Positions 35,822 to 42,106 of a stretch of 42,106 bases of DNA are shown in pieces. The position numbers and the translations under genes were made by a program. The stretch's first letter is position 1, and each line of letters opens with the position of its first letter. The DNA is taken from positions 1 through 42,106 of the forward strand of contig CALEKY010000033.1 of NCBI GenBank assembly GCA_937902995.1, given 5' to 3'. Below the pieces are notes generated by a model that searched no databases, had not been told where the DNA came from, and saw only the letters and a list, made by a program, of their open reading frames with translations. Origin of the DNA: an uncultured Sinobacteraceae bacterium. Its GTDB lineage: Bacteria; Pseudomonadota; Gammaproteobacteria; Steroidobacterales; Steroidobacteraceae.

Positions 35822-36662
35822 CCAAGTCGCGCGATCCTTGTAACACCATTGCCAGGCAGAGGCGCTCGGCCGTCTCGACCGGAATGCGTCCGTCGGCGAT
35901 GATCTTGCCGGCTCGCAAACACACTGTCGTCAGTACGACGGTCGTGCCGAGCGCCAGCGGTTTGGGTATCCCGTACAGTTCCACGAGCTCGTTCGCATGA
36001 GCGTGGAAATTGTTGCGTTGCTCCTTGCGGCGTTGCTCGCGCAGGATCGCCCGCACCTCCGGACTGCCGAGTAGCGTTTGCAGCAGTGCGCCGCGCTGGC
36101 CGATGTGGTGCAGATAGGTGCGCGTCGTGCGTGTGATGCGCTCGTAGTGATCGCGCGAACGGCGGGCATCTTTCTGTCGAGCGTCGCGGATGCGCGCGAA
36201 CTCCCGGCGTGCAAGCTCCACGAACAATTGCTCGCGCGAGGCGAAATAGTTGTAAGCCTGCGTTTCGGAGATGCCCGCAATCGCCGCGATGCGTTTCATC
36301 GTGGCCGCATGCAGGCCGTTTTCCAGGATCAAGCGCTCGGCGACTTGCATGAGCTGCTCGCGCCGTGCTTCCGGATCCAGGCGCGTGCGGGTGCGGCGGG
36401 AGGCAGCACGCGCGCCAGGCGTGATGATGTGTGTCGCTTTGATCTCGGGCGCTGCGGGCAGCGGCGGGCGCTCGACCTTCTTACCCGCATTCGAGCGCAT
36501 CCAATAGCCCCGCGGCGGATACGGCACGAGTAGACGGTTGCAGATCTTGGCAAGCGCGTTACCGCTCAAACCCACTTCCTTGGCGACGGCGCTCATCGGT
36601 TTCGACCAGACGCGCCGATACAGTTCTTTGCGGGTGAGAGTGACGGCAGGCTTCTTGGTCAT
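35805..36662 (-). CDS. TetR family regulator with an extra N-terminal HTH-like domain
   Basis: A 285-residue protein. Residues 1-60 hold an extra domain (LTRKELYRRVWSKPMSAVAKEVGLSGNALAKICNRL then PPRGYW). Its pattern, LYxxVWxxP...A...GLS...L.KIC..L..P.PPRGYW, occurs as a small HTH-like module in other bacterial proteins. A normal TetR domain follows at about 105-165 (RREQLMQVAERLILENGLHAATMKRIAAIAGISETQAYNYFASREQLF region). Two DNA-binding modules in one chain is unusual for TetR. It starts 33 bases after the VOC gene on the same strand and is probably the third gene of the crotonase operon. Confidence 0.85.
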   Translation of the reverse strand: MTKKPAVTLTRKELYRRVWSKPMSAVAKEVGLSGNALAKICNRLLVPYPPRGYWMRSNAGKKVERPPLPAAPEIKATHIITPGARAASRRTRTRLDPEARREQLMQVAERLILENGLHAATMKRIAAIAGISETQAYNYFASREQLFVELARREFARIRDARQKDARRSRDHYERITRTTRTYLHHIGQRGALLQTLLGSPEVRAILREQRRKEQRNNFHAHANELVELYGIPKPLALGTTVVLTTVCLRAGKIIADGRIPVETAERLCLAMVLQGSRDLVSRAG

Positions 36663-36694
36663 GCCGCGGACGCTAGCCACGCAGCCGAAGGCTG

Positions 36695-37417
36695 TCAACC
36701 AATCAGCTGATTCGGCTCGCGTGCGATCGCAAACTCGGTCCCGCAGATCGTCAGCGTTCGAGGTTCCCGCGGTCCGATGAGCGAATAGCGGACGATCCGC
36801 TCGCCGTCATCCGTGCGTACGAAGCGCAGCGCACCGTCATTCAAGTCGAGACGCCAGCCGTCGGCGAGCTCTTGCGGTTCATCGAGCCCGAGCACCGTCG
36901 CCCAACGCCGAGCCATCGCCTCCGGATCGCGAGCGGCGATCGTTGCCTCCACGATGCGAAGCGCTCCCTCTTTGGGAGCGAAGCGCCGCCAGTCAGGGCC
37001 GGCCCAATGCCACGAGCTCGGCGGTCGAGGCTCGTCGAGCGACACGATGGCGGCGCCGATGTCCTTCGGATGAATCTGCGTCGCGCTGATCTCGGGCAGA
37101 TCCGATTGCCACACGGTGCGCACGCCGAGCTGCGCGAGGCGGGCGCGCTCGCGAGCGATATCGTCGGTCTGCAGAATCAGCATGTACGCCGACTCGCCGT
37201 GGCGTGCGAGATGACGGCCGGCTGCCGTATCGGGTTGCGTAGGACTGACGATCTCGACGAACTGATCGCCGAGCGGCAGCAACGCATTCTCCAAGCCGAA
37301 CTGAGCAACTCCTGCGTCGCGGTAACACACGCGCAGGCCCAGCCCGTTCACGAAACCGCTCACGGCACGAGCGAGATCGTGCGCGGCGAAGACGATCTGA
37401 CGAATTCGCAAGCTCAT
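36695..37417 (-). CDS. VOC (glyoxalase-like) superfamily protein, two-domain
   Basis: A 240-residue cytosolic protein with two VOC-like halves. The first starts SLRIRQIVFAAHDLARAV, with GLENALLPLGDQFVEIVSPT typical of the Glyoxalase_3 group. The second starts near residue 150 (GALRIVEATIAARDPEAMARRWATVLGL). VOC proteins bind a metal and act as dioxygenases, isomerases or lyases; metal ligands are not fully evident here, and the function is unknown. The ATG overlaps the crotonase stop (ATGA), so the two are translationally coupled and may act on the same acyl-CoA or aromatic intermediate. Confidence 0.82.
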   Translation of the reverse strand: MSLRIRQIVFAAHDLARAVSGFVNGLGLRVCYRDAGVAQFGLENALLPLGDQFVEIVSPTQPDTAAGRHLARHGESAYMLILQTDDIARERARLAQLGVRTVWQSDLPEISATQIHPKDIGAAIVSLDEPRPPSSWHWAGPDWRRFAPKEGALRIVEATIAARDPEAMARRWATVLGLDEPQELADGWRLDLNDGALRFVRTDDGERIVRYSLIGPREPRTLTICGTEFAIAREPNQLIG

Positions 37418-38208
37418 TTGCCTTGAAACCGCGGTGCGCGCTTCTCGACGAAGGCGCGGGCACCTTCGCGATGATCTTCCGTCTCGCCGGTGCGAAGCTG
37501 CGTGATCGCCTCGCGGTCGAGCATGGATTGATAATCCTGCATCGAGGCGAGCCGCACGTTCTCTTTCATGTAACGATAGGCGACGCGCGGTCCGCGGGCG
37601 ATGCGAGTCGCGAGCTCCATGACCGCACTCATCAACTCCGCATGCGGCACGACGCGATTGACGAGCCCCAACTCGAGAGCCTGCTGAGCCGTCAAGATTT
37701 CCGATAGGAACAGAAGCTCTTTGGCTTTCGCTTCGCCGAGCATGCGCGTGAGCGGCCACGTGATGCCGAAGTCGCCGCTGAATCCGACTTTCGCGAAGGC
37801 CGTCGTGAGTTTCGCCTGATCCGATGCGATGCGCAGGTCGCACGCAAGCGCGATCGCCATTCCGGCACCGGCCGCAGCACCGTTGATCGCCGCAATCGTC
37901 ACTTTCGGAATCGAATACAGCAGTCCAGAAAGGCGATGCGAGTTGCGCTGACGATCGAGCTTCTGCTCGAACGTCTGCTCGCCGGGCCTGGCCGCATTCA
38001 TCGCCGCCACATCGCCGCCGGCACAAAAACCTCGCTCCGCACCGGTTACGACGATACAGCCGACCTCCGGATCGGTTGCATAGCGCTCGAGCGCTTCGAG
38101 CCCTAATCGGATCATGTCGGGCGAGAGTGCGTTCAGACGCTCGGGGCGGTTGAACGTAAGAATCGCAACGCCGTCGCGGATGTCGGTGAGAAGGTGGTCC
38201 GAGGCCAT
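37414..38208 (-). CDS. Crotonase-family enoyl-CoA hydratase/isomerase (PaaG-like)
   Basis: A 264-residue acyl-CoA enzyme of the crotonase fold. The oxyanion-hole segments are ERGFCAGGDV and NGAAAGAGMAIALACD. Both glutamates of true enoyl-CoA hydratases appear replaced: the residue after GAGM is Ala, and the GQPE position is Phe. An Asp is kept in VGFSGDFG, at the place used by PaaG-type isomerases. An isomerase role is therefore more likely than hydration; this is inferred from motif alignment by eye. An AGAGGA ribosome binding site precedes the ATG. It is the first gene of a minus-strand operon with the VOC and extended TetR genes. Confidence 0.9.
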   Translation of the reverse strand: MASDHLLTDIRDGVAILTFNRPERLNALSPDMIRLGLEALERYATDPEVGCIVVTGAERGFCAGGDVAAMNAARPGEQTFEQKLDRQRNSHRLSGLLYSIPKVTIAAINGAAAGAGMAIALACDLRIASDQAKLTTAFAKVGFSGDFGITWPLTRMLGEAKAKELLFLSEILTAQQALELGLVNRVVPHAELMSAVMELATRIARGPRVAYRYMKENVRLASMQDYQSMLDREAITQLRTGETEDHREGARAFVEKRAPRFQGK

Positions 38209-38226
38209 GAAAAAGTCCTCTATAAA

Positions 38227-38521
38227 GGCTACAAGCGACAGGCCACAGGCTACAGGCTACAGCAGCGCGCGCAAATGCGCGCTCGGGTAGGGCCATCCAG
38301 GAGCGACCGTGCTAAACACTTTTATGCGTGAAAGAGTTCTCGCGCGCATCTTGCAGCCGCGGGCATTCGTGCGTCGATGCACTTGAGGGCGGCGAGAGCG
38401 AATGCGCCCGGTGAGAGATCGCGCGAGGCCGCGCCGATATCCACCTCTCCCCGTGCGGGAGAGGCGGTCTTTGCGCGCATCGCGCGCTCTACCCACTGTC
38501 TACAGCCTGCAGCCTACAGCC
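38227..38521. repeat. Composite heptamer-array element C (longest)
   Basis: The left array has five words (GGCTACA, AGCGACA, GGCCACA, GGCTACA, GGCTACA; 38227-38261), followed by an AGCGCGC/GCGCGCT hairpin (38264-38283). A block CGAGAGCGAATGCG...GTGAGAG (about 38393-38416) matches element B. CCTCTCCC-CGTGC-GGGAGAGG is at 38444-38464, then AGGCGGTCTTTGCGCGCA shared with element J. A GCGCGC-ATC-GCGCGC hairpin is at 38473-38487. The right array TCTACAG, CCTGCAG, CCTACAG ends at 38521. The element occupies most of the 411-base divergent gap; no gene is seen in it. Confidence 0.8.
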
Positions 38522-38551
38522 TAACGTCGCGCAGCCGGTGGCCGCGCGAAG

Positions 38552-38580
38552 TTGACTATCCCACCACTAACAAGTATCTA
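38552..38580 (+). promoter_or_regulatory. Sigma-70-type promoter for the HiPIP gene
   Basis: TTGACT (38552-38557), a 17-base spacer, then TATCTA (38575-38580). This leaves a short 5' leader of about 30 bases before the ATG at 38620. It lies just outside the right arm of repeat element C. Confidence 0.65.
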
Positions 38581-38619
38581 TGCCCACTGCGCACGTGTTT
38601 GGCATTCGGGTTTTCGCTC

Positions 38620-38916
38620 ATGTCGCGTTTCGATCGCCGCAAATTCCTTGCTTCGGGCCTGCAGCTTTCGTCGGTCGTCTTCGTCGCGAAGGCACGCGCG
38701 AGCGCATGCGTCGATACGGACGAGTTGAGCGATAGCGTGCTCGGTATGCGTGAATCGCTCGAATACACGGACGAGGGCAAGAATCCGCAGCAGGTGTGCA
38801 ACACGTGCACGTATTTCAAACCCGCCAAACCCGGGGACAGTTGCGGCCCGTGCGAAGTGCTGACGAGCCCTGTGAGCGCGAAGGGATATTGCGTGTCGTG
38901 GACCAAGAAAGGCTGA
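38620..38916 (+). CDS. High-potential iron-sulfur protein (HiPIP), Tat-exported
   Basis: A 98-residue precursor of a small periplasmic electron carrier with one [4Fe-4S] cluster. The twin-arginine signal is SRFDRRKFLASG followed by a hydrophobic stretch and ARASA. Cluster ligands fit the family spacing: Cys60, Cys63, Cys78 and Cys91 (CxxC, then 14, then 12 residues), in CNTC, GPC and KGYC contexts. Two more cysteines (30 and 75) are unusual; Cys75 sits where many HiPIPs have Trp. It probably shuttles electrons between a bc1 complex or cytochromes and terminal acceptors. A cytochrome c' gene follows downstream after element D. No strong ribosome binding site is visible. Confidence 0.93.
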   Translation: MSRFDRRKFLASGLQLSSVVFVAKARASACVDTDELSDSVLGMRESLEYTDEGKNPQQVCNTCTYFKPAKPGDSCGPCEVLTSPVSAKGYCVSWTKKG

Positions 38917-38921
38917 AATCA

Positions 38922-38950
38922 GGCTGTAGACTCTAGGCTCTAGGCTGTAG
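38922..38950. repeat. Heptamer array D (single arm)
   Basis: GGCTGTA, GACTCTA, GGCTCTA, GGCTGTA follow the HiPIP stop by five bases. A GCGCGC-containing stretch (38962-38977) follows, but no second array is seen before the cytochrome gene. This may be a half element. Confidence 0.65.
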
Positions 38951-39037
38951 TTGGGCACGCATCCGCGCGCCTTTGCGGAACAGTGCGATGCAGGGAGTGC
39001 GACGAACTATCCGATCCGATTCTCATCAAGGTTGTTC

Positions 39038-39505
39038 ATGCGATCAAAGATTGTTCTAGGTTTCTCCGTCGTTTCCGTATTCGCCGGTCTCGCGTTCGCG
39101 CAAGAAGATGATTTCGATCCGGAGCCGGTGATTGCCGGCCGGCAAGCGGCGCTGCGCGAGATCGGTGCGGCGTTCAAAGGCATCACGGACGAGCTGAGAA
39201 AATCGCAGCCGGCGGTGGCGCTCATTCGCCAATACGCGCAGCAGATCGACGATTTGGCGAAGCAACAGCATCTTTGGTTTCCGCCGGGAACGGGACCTGA
39301 GTCGGAAATCGAAACGGCGGCCAAGCCGGAGATCTGGCAACAGCCCGCGGAATTCAAAGCCGGGCAAGCTGCGATGACCGAGCACGCCGCGAAGCTCGTA
39401 CAAGTTGCTGCCGGCAACGACATCAAGGCGATCCGCACGCAATGGCAAGCGCTCGGCAGAACGTGCAAGAGTTGCCACGATAAGTTCAGGGAAGAAGACG
39501 ATTGA
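39038..39505 (+). CDS. Cytochrome c' / class II c-type cytochrome
   Basis: A 155-residue periplasmic haem protein with a Sec signal (MRSKIVLGFSVVSVFAGLAFA, cut before QEDD). The mature part is a four-helix bundle pattern with a C-terminal CKSCH haem site (Cys143, Cys146, His147) followed by DKFREEDD, typical of class II cytochromes c. The start at 39038 has an AAGG ribosome binding site. Roles of the family include electron transfer and NO binding. It is adjacent to the HiPIP gene and upstream of another CxxCH protein, so the area looks like a periplasmic redox cluster. Element G starts just after its stop. Confidence 0.9.
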   Translation: MRSKIVLGFSVVSVFAGLAFAQEDDFDPEPVIAGRQAALREIGAAFKGITDELRKSQPAVALIRQYAQQIDDLAKQQHLWFPPGTGPESEIETAAKPEIWQQPAEFKAGQAAMTEHAAKLVQVAAGNDIKAIRTQWQALGRTCKSCHDKFREEDD

Positions 39506-39511
39506 GGGCGT

Positions 39512-39700
39512 GGGCTTGGGGCTTGGGGCTTGGGGCGCGGGGCGAAAAAGAGCAACCTGACATCGCAGTTCGTCGCTCTTCTGCCTTGCTTTCGCATGGA
39601 CAGAGGAAATCGTTCGATGTACCTCCCGTGGCACTGTTGACTGCAGCTTCTGCCCGTTTCGTGCGTCTTTGCCTCAAGCCCCAAGCCCCAAGCCCTTTTT
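39512..39700. repeat. Element G: long inverted heptamer arms with T-run
   Basis: Three copies of GGGCTTG at 39512-39532 are exactly complementary over 21 bases to 39675-39695. The 142-base loop between them contains no gene I can support. The right arm is followed directly by TTTTT (39696-39700). A transcript would fold into a GC-rich stem closing a large domain, terminator-like at its 3' end. Together with the promoter region below it fills the 340-base gap before the DUF1592-type gene. Confidence 0.8.
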
Positions 39701-39762
39701 GCACCGCACCAAACCGCCTTTCCTAAGTTACGTTAAGGCCGTTTTCCTGTGCCGAACCTTAA

Positions 39763-39789
39763 TTGACGGTCGCTCCAGTAATGTAATAC
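39763..39789 (+). promoter_or_regulatory. Possible promoter of the DUF1592-type gene
   Basis: TTGACG (39763-39768) is followed after 15 bases by TAATAC (39784-39789). The spacing is short, so this is tentative. It is the most A/T-rich part of the gap, about 55 bases before the likely TTG start. Confidence 0.4.
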
Positions 39790-39845
39790 GGTCCGAATTC
39801 GCGGGGCGTGCGTATGCGCGCGTACCGCTATTAGGGGGACGAGCC

Positions 39846-41501
39846 TTGTTCAAGAAGACCGCTTCGCTTTGCGCGATCGTTGGGGTGCTGGGGGTCGTGG
39901 GCGCCGGCCTCGTCGCGGAAGCCGCTGCGAGCGAACCGACGAAGATCGCGCTGCGCCGCATCACCGAGAGCCAGTACCGACACACCATCGAGGATGTGTT
40001 CGGCCCCGAGATCAAGATCGAAGCCCGCTTCGAGCCCGAGCGCCGCGAAGACGGTTTGCTTGCGCTCGGCAGCGCCATGCTGTCGCTGACCTCGTCCGGC
40101 TTCGAACAGTACTTCTCGCTCGCGAGCTCGATTGCGGATCAGGTGCTCGCCAGCAAGCAGCGCGACGCCATCGTCGGCTGCACGCCCGCCGATACATCGA
40201 AAGCGGACGATGCTTGTGCTCGCAGCTTCGTCGAAAAATACGGAGAGCTGCTGTTTCGCCGTCCGCTGACCGAATCGGAGATCGCCAGCCGCCTGAAGAG
40301 CGCCGCGCTCGGCGCCAATCAATCGCGAGATTTCTATGCGGGACTCAAGCTCGCATTGACGAGCTTCCTCGTCGCGCCGGATTTCCTGTTCCGCATCGAG
40401 TACGCCGAGCCCGATCCGGCCAATCCGAAGAACAAGCGCCTCGACGGCTACACGAAGGCGGCGCGCCTGTCGTTCCTGTTGTGGGATTCGACGCCCGATG
40501 CGGAGTTGCTTGCGGCCGCACGCAGCGGTGCGATTCATTCTCAGGCCGAGCTCGAAAAACAGATCGAGCGCATGATGAATTCGCCGAAGTTCGAGCAAGG
40601 CGCACGCGCTTTCTTCGCCGACATGCTGCAGCTCGACGGTTTCGGCAACATGGTCAAGGATCCGACCATCTATCCGAAGTTCAACCAGCTCGTCGCGGAG
40701 AGCGCTCGCGAGCAGATGTTGATGCGCACCATCGATCTGCTCGTGCACAGGCAGGGCGATTACCGCGACTTGTTCACGTCGAATGAGACGTTCATCAATC
40801 GCCCGCTGGCTTCGGTCTACAACGTGCCGTACGCGTCGAAGGCAGCATGGGCGAAATTCACGTTCCCGCCGGAATCGGAGCGCTCGGGCATTCTGACCGA
40901 CATCGGCTTCTTGTCGCTGCATTCGCATCCGGGCACTTCGTCGCCGACTCGCCGCGGCATCAAGGTGCTCGAGATCTTCATGTGCCAGGCCACGCCGCAG
41001 CCGCCGGCCAATGTCGATTTCTCTCAAGTGCAAGACAGCACGAAAGGCACAGTGCGCGAGCGGCTGATCGATCACATGGAGAACGAAGGGTGTTCCGGCT
41101 GTCATCGCAAGACCGATCCGATCGGTCTGGCGCTCGAGCACTTCGACGGACTCGGACAACTGCGCACGATGGAAAACGGCATGTACATCGACGTCAGCGC
41201 CGAGCTCAAGGAAGGCAAGTTCGTCGGTGCGCAAGGTCTCGGCGAATTCCTGCGCAACGATCCACGCGTGCCTGCGTGCTTGGTTCGCAACGTCTATGCC
41301 TACGGCGTCGGTCAGAAGACGGTCGGACGCGATCGCGCTTATCTGAAGGCGCAGACGCAGAAATTCATCGAGAACGGTTATCGCTTCCCGGCGCTCGTGA
41401 AGCAGATCGCTTCCAGTCCCGAATTCTTCAAGGTCGTCGTGCCGCAGCCGAAGCCCGCGGCCGAAGCCACGCTCACTGCGCTGCAGCCTTCTGTGGAGTA
41501 G
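39846..41501 (+). CDS. DUF1592/DUF1588 planctomycete-type cytochrome c-like exported protein
   Basis: A 551-residue exported protein. The start is probably TTG at 39846: GGGGGA lies seven bases upstream, and FKKTASLCAIVGVLGVV begins a signal peptide cut near AEAAA. ATG starts further upstream lie in element G. Domain order by pattern: DUF1587-like (RRITESQYRHTIEDVFG), DUF1595 (GELLFRRPLTESE), DUF1592 (LTSFLVAPDFLFRIEYAE), DUF1588 (LHSHPGTSSPTRRGIKVLE...) with a haem-type CSGCH near residue 415, and DUF1585 at the end (VYAYGVGQKT). Activity is unknown to me. A DUF1552 gene follows after four bases, the usual partner. Confidence 0.9.
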   Translation: MFKKTASLCAIVGVLGVVGAGLVAEAAASEPTKIALRRITESQYRHTIEDVFGPEIKIEARFEPERREDGLLALGSAMLSLTSSGFEQYFSLASSIADQVLASKQRDAIVGCTPADTSKADDACARSFVEKYGELLFRRPLTESEIASRLKSAALGANQSRDFYAGLKLALTSFLVAPDFLFRIEYAEPDPANPKNKRLDGYTKAARLSFLLWDSTPDAELLAAARSGAIHSQAELEKQIERMMNSPKFEQGARAFFADMLQLDGFGNMVKDPTIYPKFNQLVAESAREQMLMRTIDLLVHRQGDYRDLFTSNETFINRPLASVYNVPYASKAAWAKFTFPPESERSGILTDIGFLSLHSHPGTSSPTRRGIKVLEIFMCQATPQPPANVDFSQVQDSTKGTVRERLIDHMENEGCSGCHRKTDPIGLALEHFDGLGQLRTMENGMYIDVSAELKEGKFVGAQGLGEFLRNDPRVPACLVRNVYAYGVGQKTVGRDRAYLKAQTQKFIENGYRFPALVKQIASSPEFFKVVVPQPKPAAEATLTALQPSVE

Positions 41502-41505
41502 TTCG

Positions 41506-42106
41506 ATGAAATTGCGTTTTACTCGTCGCTCGATGCTCAAGGGCATGCTCGGCGGAGCGTCCGTGTATGTCGGACTGCCCGTGCTCGATGCATTCTTGAA
41601 CGGCAATGGAACGGCGTTCGCCGACGGCGCGAAGATTCCCGTGCGGTTCGGCACCTATTTCTGGGGACTGGGCCTGACCGACACGCCGGCAGGCGGCACG
41701 CGTTGGGTTCCGTCAAAGATTGGCCCGGGCTACGAGATCATGCCGGAGCTCGAAGCGATCGCGCCGTTCAAGGACAAAGTGTCCGTGTTCTCGGGTTTCC
41801 GCGTGATCGGCGACGGGCGACCGAATCTCGTGCATTGGTCGGGACACGCCGGAATTCTCACCGGCGTCGCGCCCGCGGCCGCCACCAAATTCGACGGACC
41901 GTCCTTCGATACGAAAGTGGCCGACGCGATCGGCATCGGCACGCGCTTCAAGACGATCGATATCGACGCGTCGGTGTCGCGTCAGCCGGTGAGCTATTCG
42001 ACGCGCACGGGTACGACGTTCGCATCGCCCGATGCATCGCCGCTCGCGCTTTACACGCGTTTGTTCGGTCCGGGATTCCAGGATCCGAACAGCGACGATT
42101 GGAAGC
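41506..42106 (+). CDS. DUF1552 family Tat-exported protein (cut by window edge)
   Basis: The first 200 residues of a protein continuing beyond the right edge. It starts MKLRFTRRSMLKGMLGG, a twin-arginine signal, followed by SVYVGLPVLDAFL. The mature segment (RFGTYFWGLGLTDT, then VSVFSGFRVIGDGRPNLVHWSGHAGILTG) matches DUF1552 proteins, which resemble a DUF1501/alkaline-phosphatase-like fold. The biochemical role is unknown. It lies four bases after the DUF1592-type gene, so the two are co-transcribed. Confidence 0.88.
   Translation, partial: MKLRFTRRSMLKGMLGGASVYVGLPVLDAFLNGNGTAFADGAKIPVRFGTYFWGLGLTDTPAGGTRWVPSKIGPGYEIMPELEAIAPFKDKVSVFSGFRVIGDGRPNLVHWSGHAGILTGVAPAAATKFDGPSFDTKVADAIGIGTRFKTIDIDASVSRQPVSYSTRTGTTFASPDASPLALYTRLFGPGFQDPNSDDWK

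Noticed and set aside
38227..38521. CRISPR array
   Set aside because: The units are 7 bases with no spacers and no cas genes are present; these are tandem word arrays, not CRISPR repeats.
39512..39700. Retron-type RNA (inverted flanking repeats around a loop)
   Set aside because: The inverted arms recall retron a1/a2 repeats, but no reverse transcriptase gene is nearby and the arms are simple heptamers shared with other elements.
39831..41654. A 607-codon open frame antisense to the DUF1592-type gene
   Set aside because: Antisense shadow frame; the plus-strand gene has a signal peptide, domain order and CSGCH motif.

Overview
The window is a high-GC chromosomal stretch from a Gram-negative bacterium, most likely a gammaproteobacterium of the Xanthomonadales/Nevskiales/Steroidobacteraceae type. 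The reasons are an RND efflux operon, a TonB-dependent receptor, a Tat-exported HiPIP with a class II cytochrome c, a fused B12-dependent IcmF mutase, a DUF1592/DUF1552 pair and many intergenic arrays of 7-base words. The lineage is an inference from gene content. I see no rRNA, tRNA, CRISPR array, transposase, integrase or prophage gene.

Layout: PEP carboxylase (minus); a 68-residue unknown protein (plus); a minus-strand efflux cluster (membrane fusion lipoprotein, RND pump, NodT-type outer-membrane factor, MFS transporter); a plus-strand overlapping operon (TAP-like hydrolase lipoprotein, NatA-like ATPase, NatB-like permease); a single-domain response regulator; a GH15 glucan hydrolase; an exported SRPBCC protein; a minus-strand uptake locus (regulator with two GntR domains, TonB-dependent receptor, tannase-family esterase); an exported DUF3237 protein; glycerol kinase; a B12-related module (BtuF-like protein, IcmF mutase, acyl-CoA dehydrogenase, TetR regulator, PduO-type adenosyltransferase); a Do-type protease with a TetR regulator behind it; a minus-strand operon of crotonase, VOC protein and an N-terminally extended TetR regulator; and a periplasmic redox segment (HiPIP, cytochrome c', DUF1592-family CxxCH protein, and a DUF1552 protein cut by the right edge).

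Two results stand out. First, nearly every transcription-unit boundary carries a composite intergenic element: tandem arrays of 7-base words (families such as GGCTGTA/GGCTACA, GGGCTTG/GGGCTCG, GTGACTC/GTGATCC, GGGAAAN, TGGGCTC), often repeated in inverted orientation on the far side, with GCGCGC-N3-GCGCGC hairpins and CTCTCC-type palindromes between them. The word differs between elements, but left and right arms of one element usually match, which suggests the arms are copied from each other. At least ten occur in 42 kb and none interrupts an operon. Second, a nearly identical 14-base motif, TATACTC[A/G]CCGGTA, lies upstream of the IcmF gene and in the divergent TetR/adenosyltransferase promoter. 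This points to one small regulon joining a B12-dependent acyl-CoA mutase, its acyl-CoA dehydrogenase and cofactor supply.

In function, the window mixes carbon entry (uptake and esterase locus, glycerol kinase, GH15), acyl-CoA rearrangement and oxidation (IcmF, acyl-CoA dehydrogenase, crotonase), anaplerosis (PEP carboxylase), efflux, and envelope redox and quality control.
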